From Homarus americanus (Eukaryota; Arthropoda; Malacostraca; Decapoda; Nephropidae), in the NCBI RefSeq assembly GCF_018991925.1, contig NW_024753828.1, positions 6,367,951-6,431,950 of the forward strand: a stretch of DNA of 64,000 nucleotides, given 5' to 3'. This document shows, piece by piece, positions 11,656 through 24,245 of the stretch. The position numbers were made by a program, and so were the translations under genes. Numbering within the stretch: the first letter of the stretch is position 1; each line of letters begins with the position of its first letter. The notes under the pieces were generated by a model. That model made no database searches. It was given only the letters and a program-made list of their open reading frames with translations, and was not told the origin of the DNA.

Positions 11656-11790
11656 TCGGAAGTACCAACCCCCTTCAGAAGTACCAACCCCCTTCAGAAG
11701 TACCAACCCCCTTCAGAAGTACCAACCCCCGTCAGAAGTACTAACCCCGTCAGAAGTACCAACCCCGTCAGGAGTACCAACCCGTCAGAG
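11656..11790. repeat. ~19-bp minisatellite
   Basis: Seven or so copies of GAAGTACCAACCCCCTTCA, shortening by loss of C and T in later copies. Confidence 0.93.
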
Positions 11791-12603
11791 GTGACTGTGG
11801 GCGGTGAAGCACGTGGGGTGAGTCTGACCGCCAGGTGGGTGCTAGCCAGTGGACCGGTTCTTCCTGCCAACACTCACATGACATGACTCTCAAGCAACCA
11901 ACGATAACAACGCTTTTACCAATCACCATTTTTCTTATGAGGAATGAATGAATTTATTACCTTCAATACATCCCCTTAACCTTAATTAATATGGTAATTA
12001 ACGAATAGGTAAAGTAATTAGATTAACCTAACATAATAACCAGACAAAAGTAATGTGGGTGGTAGAGGTTGGCAGCCCTTAAGACTCTGCACTAACACAA
12101 CCTTCATAATATGTTCTCTGGTAACCTAACCTAACTCTGACAGCTATAATGTTCACCACAAAACTATTTCTCTCTCTCTGTTTTTGTTATTGAAAGACGA
12201 GAATTACGATCAAAACATTAAGGATAAGAGAGATAAAAGTAACCTAACGTAATCAACAGTAACTGGTGCTAATGCTCACACACTTGAAAAAAAATCGGCA
12301 ACATAATCTTCACTTGTTCTTGGCACCTCGACCAGCGTCTACAAGTATTACAGGAATATTTTACTTGTAACCAGTAATCAACAATACCCAAGGCACCAAC
12401 ATAACACACTATTAGGAGACGAAAAACAATTCCACATTCTTTAAGTTTGCCATAATAATAAATAATTATCATACGTCTACGCTACTCTGACAGGCTGTGT
12501 TGCTTACCTTGTTGAGTCTAGTCATGCTTGAGGAGTGAGCTGCTTACCTGTGTTGCTAGCAGGTCGAGAGAGGAGAATGCCTGTGTGTATGAACGTTAGT
12601 TTG
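11791..12603. other. Unique non-coding DNA
   Basis: Mostly AT-rich, with isolated CCTAA units. No coding region supported. Confidence 0.6.
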
Positions 12604-13618
12604 AGGTGATGATGGTGTCTGTATGGTGGGAGGTGATGGTGTTTGTATGGTGGGAGGTGATGGTGTTTGTATGGTAGGAGGTGATGGTGTTTGTATGGTG
12701 GGAGGTGATGGTGTTTGTATGGTAGGAGGTGATGGTGTTTGTATGGTGGGAGGTGATGGTGTTTGTATGGTGGGAGGTGATGGTGTTTGTATGGTGGGAG
12801 GTGATGGTGTTTGTATGGTGGGAGGTGATGGTGTTTGTATGGTGGGAGGTGATGGTGTTTGTATGGTAGGAGGTGATGGTGTTTGTATGGTAGGAGGTGA
12901 TGGTGTTTGTATGGGAGTTGATGGTGTTTGTATGGTAGGAGGTGATGGTGTTTGTATGGTGTTGGTGATGGGAGTTGATGGTGTTTGTATGGTAGGAGGT
13001 GATGGTGTTTGTATGGTGGGAGGTGATGGTGTTTGTATATGGTGGGAGGTGATGGTGTTTGTATGGTGGGAGGTGATGGTGTTTTGTATAGTGGGAGGTG
13101 ATGGTCTTTGTAGGTAGGGAGTTGATGGTGTTTATTGTGGTGGGGTGATGGTGTTTGCTGGTGGGAGGTGTTTGTATGGGTGGGAGGTGATGGTGTTTGT
13201 ATGGTGAGGTAGATGGTGTTTGTATGGTAGGAATGATGGTGTTTGTATGGTAGGAGGTGATGGAGTGTTTGTATGGTGGGAGGTGATGGTGTGTTTGTAT
13301 GGTGGGAGGTGATGGTGTTTGTATGGTAGGAGGTGATGGTCTTTGTATATGGTAGGAGTTGATGGTGTTTGACATGGTGGGGGGTGATGGTGTTTTGTAT
13401 GGTGAAGGTGATGGTGTTTTATATGGTAGAGGTTGATGGTGTTTGTATGGTGGGAGGTGATGGTGTCTGTATGGTAGGAGATTATGGTGTCTATGGTCGT
13501 AAGTGATAGTGTCTGTATGGTGAAGGTGATGTTGTCTATTATAGGAGGTTATGGTGTCTATGGTAGGAGGTTATGGTGTCTATGGTGAGAGGTTATGGTG
13601 TCTGTATGGTGTGGTAGG
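12604..13618. repeat. 24-bp minisatellite
   Basis: About 1 kb of GTTTGTATGGTGGGAGGTGA plus TGGT. The 24-bp period keeps frames open over long stretches (VGGDGVCM repeats on plus, poly-HTNTITS on minus). Copies are most regular from 12620 to 13080 and decay to the right. Confidence 0.96.
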
Positions 13619-13845
13619 TGCCGAGGAAAACGAGTTGTGAGTAGCTTAACAACCCAACTTCACTGATTGACTTGGAGGGAAAAACAAAAACAAAAAGAAG
13701 AAATACAAAAGTGACAAACTATTTCAAACAAAAGTCAAGGAAAAAAAATAGAGATAACAAGAAAATAAACCTGAACTCACAGCTCCTATTAACGCCTCCT
13801 GCCACTCTCACTTTTTAGTTAACTTATTGTACTCTGGAGGAAGGC
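13619..13845. other. Short unique non-coding DNA
   Basis: A-rich linker. Nothing recognised. Confidence 0.6.
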
Positions 13846-14125
13846 TCTATACCTGTACTCTGGCTCTCCCTCAACACAGCTCTACACCTGTACTCTGGCT
13901 CTCCCTCAACACAGCCCTATACCTGTACTCTGGCTCTCCCTCAACACAGCCCTACACCTGTACTCTGGCTCTCCCTCAACACAGCTCTACACCTGTACTC
14001 TGGCTCTCCCTCAACACAGCCCTACACCTGTACTCTGGCTCTCCCTCAACACAGCCCTACACCTGTACTCTGGCTCTCCCTCAACACAGCCCTACACCTG
14101 TACTCTGGCTCTCCCTCAACACAGT
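13846..14125. repeat. 35-bp minisatellite
   Basis: Eight near-identical copies of a unit containing CTGTACTCTGGCTCTCCCTC and CAACACAGC. The 35-bp period shifts frame at each copy, so the overlapping 117-codon frame is accidental. Confidence 0.96.
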
Positions 14126-15320
14126 AGCAGACGAAGAACTGATGGTTTTACAACATAATTTCACAACTACTCGAATATAACAGCTTACAAGTCAACATGT
14201 TGAGAGACGTGACCACCTGCGGAGGATAAATTATTCCGTCTCAGCTTCGTGTATGGACTTGACATGAAGAACTTAAATCAGTGTGTGACCTCTGCTTCAC
14301 CGTCTTAACAAATCTGAATGTATCGGAACATCATCACACCGTCAGAGAGAAGACATAATCTGGGGAATAATCACTCAGGTGTATAACGAAGAGTGTCAGC
14401 CCCCACACACTACCTTGCGGGATGCCAAGTAAAATTACAACAAACTCAGAATTCATTCATAGAGACTCGGTTTTTTTTTTATAGTTCGAGAAAGATTATA
14501 ATACACCAGTGTGTTTAATAATATCATAACTGAATAACTTACTAAATAGACACCGACAATTGACTTAATTAAATCAATATATTTATCAAATTCCCTAGTC
14601 CTCTCCTCTCCCTGTTCCGACAGTGCCAAATACTCCACAAGGCACACAACAACAGCTAAAGGTTTAAATCCATAATATGAATAATTTAGTAAGTAAGAAA
14701 AACTGATAAAGGAGAAGTCAAGAGAGATTATTAGAGGATTAAAAAAAAGGAAGATTTATTGACTGTTTATAAGAGAATCTCACAAGGCCACGATGACGAC
14801 TTGACAACAGAGAGAGAGACTGTAAACAAATAAGTCAAGACCAGGAAGAAAGGCAGACAATGATAAGCTCATGCACCGCGCACATCAAAACACGTGTAAC
14901 CCTTATATGCACCTTAGACCAGCGCACCTCCACAACCTTGATAAGACAATGAGGGTGGGTCAGGGTGGGTTAGGGTGGGTCTGGTGGGCTATATAAGATC
15001 ATGAACCCACCTTAATATTTCATGGAGGAAGGGTGGTGTTAGGTGGGTCGCTTTAAGTTGATTTGTACAAACTTTTGATTACAGATAAATGATTCTTGAT
15101 TGCAGACAGACAGACAGGGGAGGAAGTGGGGGAGGGAGGAAGTGGGTGGGGAGGAGGAGTGGGAAGAGGTGCAGAAATCAAAATTCACCTTCAAGCTCAA
15201 AGTTTTAAACATTTAGTTGAATCTTAAAATCATTTTGACAAACTGAAGCAAAAAAACCGGTTCTATTAAGTATAAAAGTCACCTTGACACGCCTTTGGCA
15301 GAGTAACACGTGTTAGACTC
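14126..15320. other. Unique AT-rich DNA
   Basis: No coding region supported. A G-rich run of GGGTGGGTCAGGGTGGGTTA type lies at about 14953-14990 and has quadruplex potential. Confidence 0.6.
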
Positions 15321-15358
15321 GAGATAAGGTTAGGTTAGGTTAGGTTAGGTTAGGTTAA
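15321..15358. repeat. Short interstitial TTAGG run
   Basis: About six uninterrupted GGTTA units. Confidence 0.95.
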
Positions 15359-15515
15359 GTGACCAGGATACTGTACTCCCAGAGATTAACAGAATCAACA
15401 GTGACCGCCAGCTGAGACACCACCTGGCATAATCACCCAGGTATTATACAGCGTCGGGAGCTCACCTGTTGCCCCGTTACCCACCACCTGTCAGTGCCAG
15501 GTGGTAGTGTCACGT

Positions 15516-15551
<36 letters not shown>
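15359..15551. other. Unique DNA and (GT)n
   Basis: Unique sequence followed by (GT)n at about 15518-15551. Confidence 0.8.
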
Positions 15552-15555
<4 letters not shown>

Positions 15556-17533
15556 GGTCAACATTACATAGATACAGACACTCACCGCCAAGCTGTCTAA
15601 TTACTGTAATGGTTCTACTGTACTTCTAGTTACAAAACACCAACGGGCCGGAAGTACAGAGAAGGAAAATTAACTTAGGATAGGATTACAGTTTGGTTGT
15701 TGATGAGTGACGTACTGTTGATGGCAGTTATGACGTTAATTACAGGTGAATGTAAATGAAGGTAATTTTTGGTGATTGATATGAAAGGTTAACTTAATCA
15801 CCGGGGATGTGAGCAATTACGTCGCTTCACTGCTGACGTTATGACGTTCTGCACACACAAGTCTGCCCTCACACTCAACAACAGATCCTTCTCTCAGTGT
15901 AAGGCCAAACATAAATTACTTTCCTTCAGTATAATCAAAAAATCAATACTGTGTTTCATCAACTTCATACGATGTAAATTTATACTGTAATTAAATACAT
16001 AACCATCAAGAAATAAGACAAAGAAAAATTATTATTAATGGTTGGGTTTCATTAACTACAGAAGGTCGTTTAGTTTTTGCAGTGAATTATAATAAATCAT
16101 TGAGGTGGATGACAAGTTTTATAAATTCAGACTTGGAATCTCCTCCTACTGGACACGTGTTTGTCTGGTGGATGCCGCTAATTATTATCCGGTATTTGTG
16201 TTTTTTCACTTATCTCCAGCGGCTATGATCAAACTGGTGTCATAACTTACTGCGGTACGCCACTCGATTTCCTGTTTGGTCGAAGCAGATAACCGGAAAA
16301 TATATTACGCCACCAGTTGAAAAAAGACCCACAAGGCGCTGACTAAAGACCTCTCCTCCATGTTGGTATATTTCTGACGGCGTAGAAGCGGAGTCTGGTG
16401 CCTTAGCGAGTGAGAAATGGTTAAATGATGTTTGTTTTTTTCTTCTCAAGAGTGTGATTCAGCAACGAGAGTTTCCTGTATTTTAAAGTTCAGGAAGTTG
16501 ATCTAAAGCTTCATTCCGGGACCGCTGTTGGGAAGGTTATTGATGTGGTGTGTTAGTGTTTTACTGTGAGGATCCATCGTCAGACTAGACATGAGTTAAG
16601 CCATATGGTTCACACACAACCTGCAGCGTAATATAAAACTTGGTATTGTTTCCAGAAAGAGTGATATTGATTCAGGTTTCTTGAGCCACTAGTGATCATA
16701 CACCAATTAATATATTCTGAACTGTACTGGCGTGTGGAGTACAAGGTCTCTGGTGAACTGGTTCTGTCATCTAGAAATGCCAGTTGGAATTGGGAGTTTC
16801 TTGTTCAGTAACATTTGCATCTCCCTCTTCCTTCTCGTCACACTAGTTTTTGAGTCAGGCCAAGTGCAGGACTTCAGCTTGATAGTCAACATCTCTGGAG
16901 GTGTTTTTATTTAGTGTCTACGACTCCAAAAGCGGTGATGTGTATTGGCTGCAATTTTACTTTACAAACGTTGAGTCTCCATCGAGTCTCACGGCTTTTG
17001 GGTCTATGCGGAGATTTTCACTTCCATGTTCACCTTCAGCGCAAATTAGACGATTACCTGTCCGGCATTCAGTCACAGGTAGAACTTTGGTGACCCTGAC
17101 ATCATTCAACACCGAGGATGTGTTCAGGATGGTTTAGTCAGGAGGATAATGATATTCTCAATACCTGGTTATAGCCGACACATTCCTGTAGCAGTGAGAG
17201 ACCATTGTTGATGCATTTTCTAATTGTTCTACGCGGATGATGCCAGGTCAGGTTTTACCCAGAACTGAAAGCCTTGATGTGGGGTTGTCGAGGTGTGAGT
17301 GGAGTGATTCCTCAGCTCGGTCAGCACTACTCAGGGTAGGCATCAAGCAGTCATGACAGCAACATGAGTGGGTGTCTCAAGTTTATCGTGTGATCATTTC
17401 GAAGGCTTTCCAATATATCGACCAGGTAAGACTTGACACCTGAGGCTTACTGCTGTTTCTCATCGACCTTCAATGGCAAGACCAATCAACGAGAGAGTGT
17501 AGTCAACTCCGGCCTCCTCAACTCGGTCTTCTT
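15552..17533. other. Simple-repeat-free unique island upstream of candidate exon
   Basis: Nearly 2 kb without a microsatellite or minisatellite, which is rare in this window. Balanced base composition suggests selected or gene-proximal DNA such as a promoter and 5' untranslated region. Short plus-strand frames (60 codons from 16732, 78 codons from 16901) are present. The first has a hydrophobic stretch, but neither has a clear splice structure, so I do not call them genes. Confidence 0.45.
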
Positions 17534-17776
17534 ATGCGAGACGGATATCTTGTTAAGGCGGCTTTGTCGGTGTTGGTCCTCACTAACTCTCTACTGAGTA
17601 ATGTTGTGTGGGGCTCGGGCGGCTTGACGAGGATGCCCCCAGAAGTATATATTTTTGACCTCCTGCAGTATCAACCTCACACTGGGATTCCCGTCAGCTA
17701 CGATAAACTGACCAGGGTGAGGAGGAACGGAAAGCTTTTTAAGGACATTTATTCTAGCGCCTTCCCTGGGCCACAG
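17534..17776 (+). CDS. Candidate first coding exon with signal peptide; product not recognised
   Basis: An 81-codon open segment from the ATG to a strong splice donor (CAG followed by GTGAGC at 17777), ending in phase 0. Residues about 8-27 form a hydrophobic stretch (AALSVLVLTNSLLSNVVWG) after a charged start, as in a secretory signal peptide. The following ~50 residues (starting GSGGLTRMPPEVYIFDLL) have ordinary globular composition with regularly spaced charged and aromatic residues, unlike the repeat-derived frames nearby. Without splicing the frame continues to a stop at 17837-17839. The island upstream is free of simple repeats. No family was recognised, and no second exon can be linked within the window. 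It may be the start of a secreted or membrane protein with long introns, or a chance open frame. Confidence 0.4.
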
Positions 17777-18418
17777 GTGAGCACTGTGCTCCTGAAAAAG
17801 GCTGCTGACTCACCGCTTCTCCGTCACCACAAAACCTAAAGAGTGAATTAGTGAACGGAGGAACTCATCTTGAACACTGAACACAATTTTATATTTATCT
17901 CGATCAGTCTTAACAACTCCACCTTTATTAATTACCTAACTCAAACAACTGGACTATATGTCGTAAGGAGACATAAATTTCTACATTTAGATAATGAAAA
18001 GGCGGTACGCTCTACAGCCTACTGCACACAACTGATGTATCTCGTAGTGAAGAACATACGATGCAGATCACGTTGATTTATTTTTTGTATACATTGAAGA
18101 CAGCTGTAAGAGTGTGAGGACTAAAGCTTCCTGCTATGTAAAGCTTGTTATCAGCAACAACCTTAGGATGGTGACAATAACACGAACCAACAAATACTGT
18201 CTACAAAACATCCTTCCTGGAGTGTTGTGAGGAGTCGGTGGGGATTTTTTCTCTTCTTTAGGATGAGGAAAGTTTGAAAAGTCTCCATCGTGTGTGAAAA
18301 TGAGGCTTAATTTATATTAGGTGAACATTTTTGAGTTCTAAAGTTTACAGAGACAAATCTGGAGAGAATTTGTGTTTTCTTTCTCGTAAATTTAATCACA
18401 AAAGCTACTTCTTCTCAT

Positions 18419-18420
<2 letters not shown>
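17777..18420. other. Unique DNA downstream of candidate exon
   Basis: AT-rich with no repeats. If 17534-17776 is an exon, this is the start of its intron. Confidence 0.45.

Positions 18421-18462
<42 letters not shown>
18421..18462. repeat. (CA)n microsatellite
   Basis: About 21 uninterrupted CA units. Confidence 0.97.
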
Positions 18463-18463
<1 letters not shown>

Positions 18464-19147
18464 TGTATATATTTTTTTAACGTATTATAAGAACTAAATT
18501 GTACAGTTCTTCCCTTCATAATTCATAAAAGAATCATCCCATAGTTAAGAACTCGGCCACAAAAGGTCATTATATAGTTAAACACCAGATCAAAGGTCAT
18601 ACCTGGTGATTTAGATACGAACTAGAACACTGAGGCAGCAACTGAGACTAACCTTGGTTATGTAAAGGTGAGAGTGAAGGCCAACCACCGAAGTAAACAA
18701 TGACTCAGCTGTTTTAGGCAGGTGAGTGAGAGTTGTGTTCACTTGTCACTCTGGTTTATTGTTTTGATCAGGTTGGGTTTAATTTTGTATAACATTCGAG
18801 ATAAAACCAGGAACTGCTTTATAAATAACCACATACCTGATCTTCCTCTTGGCATTTAATTATAAGAAAAACTTTTAAGATTTTGTACTTTATATTAAAC
18901 AAAAATATCTTCTATGGAAAGAAAAAACGAAAAAAAAAATACTTTTGAGTATTTTAATAGATATTTTTTCACCAAAGTCTTAGTATTTTTAATGAGAAAA
19001 AAATAATAATCCCATAGACGAAAAATACCGGCAATGGGTTGGAAATATTTTGCTTTCGATTTGACGAGGTTTAAAAAGTATAAAAGTATATTCTAAACTT
19101 TATATATAAAATCTGTGTTAACAAGAGTTTTTGACCATCAGAAGCAA

Positions 19148-19201
<54 letters not shown>

Positions 19202-20174
19202 TCCAGTATTCATGTGGTCAATTTCCAAGGAATTTCCGGATTTTCCTTTCGATATTCTCAGGTTCCTCAGCAGCTAGTCTAATTTCCCCAGACGGTGAGT
19301 AACGAGGAAAAATTTATAATGGATTAAGGAAAGAGTTTCAAACACTCTTTCTGGCAGAGATAAAGAGAATTAAGAGCTATTAATTAGGTAAAGGAACCAC
19401 CATTACACTCGTTGATCCACTCAGAGAAGAGGAAATACTGAGACTGGCTGAGGGAAACATCAGTACCCCATTTCAATTCAACATCTTCACTACAGGGTAA
19501 ATACTTTTAATATTTTCGTTACCTAGATGGTTTTATTCAGCTCAGAGGGGGAACCTAAGATTACTTTATTCATCCCAAATGTAAAATATAACACCCCAAA
19601 TATTCTTCAAGATTATAAACACATTATCATATTTGTCTTACCTTCACTGTGACTACTTTTTTAGGGGGAGTGAAAAAAAACCCTTGGAATAACAATATTA
19701 ATCTCACATAGGGATTTAGTTTTTTACAACAGTCCCCTCAAGGTTGTAAACAAGCTGATGAAGAATTATATCCCTTATGTGACCAGGAGTTAAAAAAAAA
19801 GATGGTGATATTCTTCCGGGTTACAGTGGCTGACAGACATATTGTAAATAACATAATTTTGTGGTATAGTTCCAAAGTTCCTCTAGGTTTTAAATTTTTC
19901 AGAATATAAATGAAAATCAATGTAAATGTGGTGTATGATGGCGAAAGAAAGAAAGAAAGAAAGAAAGAAAGAAGGGGCTGTTACTTCCAAACTGACTTAG
20001 CTCACAACACTCCAGCAAACTCGAACCAAAACGTGTATGTCTCTCTCACACCAAACACAGAAGGTAAATCAACTTCCTGACACAATGGAAAGTTATCAAG
20101 ACGAACCCAAGCGAGCGAGAAACCTTACTGTTCTATTCTGACACTTTTAACGGGAGACTAAAAATGGATATTGG
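18463..20174. other. AT-rich unique DNA with (TAA)n and (GAAA)n
   Basis: (AAT)n at about 19147-19202 and (GAAA)n at about 19944-19972. No gene recognised. Confidence 0.7.
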
Positions 20175-20373
20175 AGTTCCCTGGAGGCGTGGTGGACCTG
20201 GAGGCGTGGTGGACCTGAAGGCGTGGTGGACCTGGAGGCGTGGTGGACCAGGAGGCGTGGTGGACCTGGAGGTGTGGTGGAGGCGTGGTGGACCTGGAGG
20301 CGTGGTGGACCTGAAGGCGTGGAGGACCAGAAGGCGTGGTGGACCTGGAGGCGTGGTGGACCAGGAGGTGCGT
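20175..20373. repeat. 17-bp minisatellite
   Basis: About eleven copies of GGCGTGGTGGACCTGGA with A/G variants and one short copy. Confidence 0.95.
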
Positions 20374-20522
20374 AGATATTCAAGAGGGTGAGGGCAATAA
20401 ATAACTAAGGCCGACGGAAAGGTTGTAAAGTATAAGCAAGACTCTCCTGCTTCTCCCTGATCAACGACTCCTCAGACTCCTGGGTGTTCTTCGTGTATGA
20501 CTCTCCTGTGCCAGAGTGTCTC

Positions 20523-20772
20523 ACAATATTACGATTTTTACTGATTTTATGATATTAATACCGATTTTACGATTTTCTGACAATAATACCCGATTTTTGA
20601 TGATTTTCTGACAATAATACCCGATTTTTATATGATTTTCTGACAATAATACCCGATTTTTACTGATTTTCTGACAATACTACCCGATTTTCAAACCCAC
20701 TGATTTTCTGACAATAATACCCGATTTTCACTGATTTTCTGACAATATTACCCGATTTTCACTGATTTTCGG
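20523..20772. repeat. ~31-bp AT-rich minisatellite
   Basis: Units of CTGATTTTCTGACAATAATA plus CCCGATTTTCA, about seven copies with variable spacers. Confidence 0.92.
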
Positions 20773-20966
20773 AATTTACTCAATCAGAAACAAAACAGAG
20801 GATTGTAAAAGTTATGTTGATGACCGAATTACTAAACCGTTGCTCATACGATGAATATAATACCTGTTACGTTGATTAGTTACCTTTACAAATTAACAGG
20901 TAAGTTACTAAGCCATTAACCCGTGGAAACGATAATAGCGAGATGATGAGCGCATATATGATAATC

Positions 20967-21012
<46 letters not shown>

Positions 21013-21407
21013 CTCACCTTGGTACACCCGGAAAAAGCTGGAGTGTTCCCGGAAAGTGTTGCCTCTCACCTGCCTGTAATGAGAAAAATAAATCATTAAT
21101 GCAGTGTTTCAGGAAAGATCTGTTTATTGTATGATGTGTCCTGAGGGTGAGATGTGAACACACACAGACACACACACCAACACACACACTGGTTGGCGTG
21201 AGTGTGGTGGAGGTGAGGCGATCCAGAGTCATGCACATCCGCCAGCAGTTGCCTCTCACAGACCACCACTGTTGTTCACCCCTCCACACACACACACACA
21301 CACACACACACGACTATTAAAAAAACAGGTCCATAATAAAGTTGTATGTCCCTGGCTTAACAGGATCATATGTGAACCAAATAGATGGAGAAAGTTGTTG
21401 TCGGAAA

Positions 21408-21471
<64 letters not shown>

Positions 21472-21640
21472 GGTGTCCAGTTGTGTCTGCAGGAAACACA
21501 AGAACCATTCATAGAGACGGACACCTGCTAGAAACTAAGTCACTAAGTCAGCCACCTGTTGTGATGCGCCACTGTTGAGGCTTTTAAAAACACCCAGACA
21601 AACAGACACTTGAGGGATTGTCATCAATATTCACTCATTC
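20773..21640. repeat. CA/GT microsatellite cluster
   Basis: (CA)n at about 20969-21006, 21161-21190 (broken) and 21284-21311, and (GT)n at about 21411-21469. The linkers are non-coding. Confidence 0.85.
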
Positions 21641-21652
21641 ATCACTCGAGGC

Positions 21653-21835
21653 TTGAGCCGATATCACATCAACACTGTCACAGTCCGTTTGGTGGGTAAC
21701 CATTTCAGTGATAATCCGATTATGTGGTTAGGTGAATCTGAGAAGTCATTCATGAGGGATTATAACGAGATGGACCCTAAGCCGCGTCCTTGGGTATTGA
21801 CATTGTTCCGAGGTCAGGTCACGAGCACAGACTAA
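21653..21835 (+). other. Unrecognised 60-codon open frame
   Basis: Open from ATG to stop, with ordinary composition including an aromatic and charged tail (ESEKSFMRDYNEMDPKPRPW). A GAGGTCAG/GTCACG junction near the end is only a weak donor. No family recognised. It could be an exon, a mobile element relic or chance. Confidence 0.2.
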
Positions 21836-22220
21836 CTACTCGGCAACGCATAACCTAACCTAACCTAACCTAAGCCAAGACATACATTCATACTCAAATA
21901 TCTGACGCCATTGTTCTCTCTAAAGGCGACAAATAACCAAGAAATATGTCGAGAGAAGACGTGAAACCTGACCGGCAGTAACAGCGAGGAGAAGCACTAT
22001 CGGAAATGGTCCCTCTGAGGCAGGTCGGGATAGAGGCGAACTAGAGGCATATATTTGAAGCTCAGATTTTTTATTTTTTATTTTTATCTCACTCGCTCTC
22101 TGGGGGTCTGGTACACTGAGACTATTCATCTATGCGAAAAAGACTTGTGTGGTGATATGCCAGCGTCCATGTTTACCCAAATGACCTTTTTTCACATTGT
22201 CTTTTTTAAGTGGATATAAC

Positions 22221-22256
<36 letters not shown>

Positions 22257-22805
22257 ACAGGACAAAGTTAATCCCAAAATAATTTCCCGAAAAACTGTCA
22301 TAAAGTTCTCAATCTAACTCATATTTTCGGGGTCAACATTTATGGACTTTTCCGTCGACACATTTTTGGACTTAAAGAATTTGGGGTTTCTGACTTTTGA
22401 GAATTTATACACTGGAATTTGTGGATGTGTTGTCTGAAACGTTAGTGGCCGTCCTGACCAATATTCAACAGAATAGAAATTTTATGAGAGAGAGAGAGAG
22501 ATCCATACTACATGACACAAATACCACTACAGTAATAGACGATCAAATGAAGTGTTTTCAACTGTTTATAAACAACATCTAATAACGTGTAACTTCCTTT
22601 AAGCTACGTCGCCTCCCACACCTATATTGTTCAGCTCCTAAGTCTGTACACGTGTGGTGGTCGGGACTTAGCGGCCACTCCTGTAGGAATGAGTTAGAGT
22701 GACCTCGCTGGCTAGACCATTCCTTCTCCTCCTCCCCCAGGAAGTTCAGAGTCACCTGAGCTGTGTGGGAACAAGAGCCATTATCTAACACTGGGATGAA
22801 CCACC
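21836..22805. other. Unique DNA with short CCTAA and (GT)n runs
   Basis: CCTAA units at about 21851-21874, (GT)n at about 22226-22254 and a short (GA)n near 22487-22500. No gene recognised. Confidence 0.65.
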
Positions 22806-22970
22806 ATGCAGCACACCTAACCAAACCTAACCTGACCTGACCTCACCTCACCCCTAACCCCACTCCTGGAAACATCACCAACTGCTGCTCACGTCTCTCC
22901 ACCCTGACACCCCCACACCCTGACACCTCCACACCCTGACGCCTCCACACTGACACCTCCACACCCTTGC
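22806..22970. repeat. Degenerate CCTAA/CCTGA tract and CCACACCCTGACA repeats
   Basis: Telomere-like units drifting to CCTGA and CCTCA, followed by about five copies of a CACCCTGACACCTC motif. Confidence 0.8.
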
Positions 22971-23207
22971 ACATCAACCATTAATGAATACTGTCAATCC
23001 CTACTCAACCGTGAACTAGTCTCTGGGGACACTTCTCATTAACTGATGTTTACAACAACTTAGCACCACGATAAGTTGGCTCAAGAACACGGCTGGTCAC
23101 CAAGCTCAACTCACCATCTCATGTAGGTGATTTCTCAGTTTGAGTCTGATAATTACTTCACTGTTATGAGAATCAATTTCCTTGGGATGTTCTGGCGATT
23201 CTGGGCG

Positions 23208-23800
23208 AGCTTGTTGGCGAGGCAGTGACAGTGGCGAGGCAGTGATGGTGGCGAGACAGTGATGGTGGTGAGGCAGTGATGGTGGTGAGGCAGTGATGGT
23301 GACGGGCAGTGATGGTGACAGGCAGTGATGGTGACGAGGCAGTGATGGTGGTGAGGCAGTGATGGTGGTGAGGCAGTGATGGTGACGAGGCAGTGATGGT
23401 GACGAGGCTGATGGTGGCGGGCAGTGATGGTGACGAGGCAGTGATGAGACAGTGATGGGAGCAGTGTGACGGCAGTGATGGTGACAGGCAGTGATGGTGG
23501 ACTGAGGTGCAGTGATGGTACGAGGCAGGATGGTGTGAGGCAGGACGAGTGATGCAGGCAGTGGTGACGGGCAGTGATGGTGACGAGGCAGTGATGGTGA
23601 CGAGGCAGTGATGGTGACGAGGCAGTGATGGTGACGAGGCAGTGATGGTGGCGAGGCAGTGATGGTGACGAGGCAGTGATGGTGGGGTGAGGTGGCGAGG
23701 CAGTGACGGTGACGAGGCAGTGACGGTGACGTGATGGTGACGAGGCAGTGATGTAGGAGGCAGTGATGGTGACGGACAGTGATGGTGACGAGGCAGTGAA
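23208..23800. repeat. 17-bp minisatellite
   Basis: About 600 bp of GGTGACGAGGCAGTGAT with GGTGGTGAGGC variants and truncated units. The minus-strand frames of 240-260 codons (rich in H, P, S and T) are repeat shadows. Confidence 0.95.
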
Positions 23801-23944
23801 TGTAACCGGCCTCCTCCTCGCGTTGATATAATCCTTCGTCAGTGTATAGCCTGAAGGTGCTGACGGAGAGTACATCCAACTTCCTCATGTCTCCTGGGCA
23901 TTGGCACCTTCAGCTCGGCCTAGACGTCACCATCAAGAGGCACC

Positions 23945-24245
23945 GACCAACTAACGTACACCGATAGCAAACATGTACCGACCAACCGTGTACACGAACA
24001 ACCAACGTGTACACCCGATCTCCCAACATGTAGCCCGACCAACCAACGTGTACATCGACCAATCAACATGTGCACCGACCAACCAACGTGTACATCGACC
24101 AATCAACATGTGCACCGAAAACAACGTGTACACCCTCCCCAACGTGTAGCCCGACAACAACGTACATCGACCAATCAACATGTGCCGACAACCAACGTGT
24201 ACACCGACCAAACAACGTGTACACCGACCAACAACGTATTACACA
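23945..24245. repeat. ~21-bp minisatellite
   Basis: Alternating CCGACCAACCAACGTGTACA and CGACCAATCAACATGTGCAC units, a two-variant higher-order pattern. Confidence 0.93.

Noticed and set aside
12596..13375. 259-codon minus-strand frame (and 164-codon plus frame) in the 12.6-kb array
   Set aside because: Pure read-through of a 24-bp repeat whose period preserves frame. No non-repeat coding sequence on either side.
19262..19296. 33-bp micro-exon between CAG and GTGAGT
   Set aside because: One frame has a stop, and the acceptor tract is weak. Such matches are expected by chance in 64 kb.
23106..23888. 260- and 240-codon minus-strand frames
   Set aside because: Shadows of the 17-bp repeat, with only His/Pro/Ser/Thr low-complexity content.
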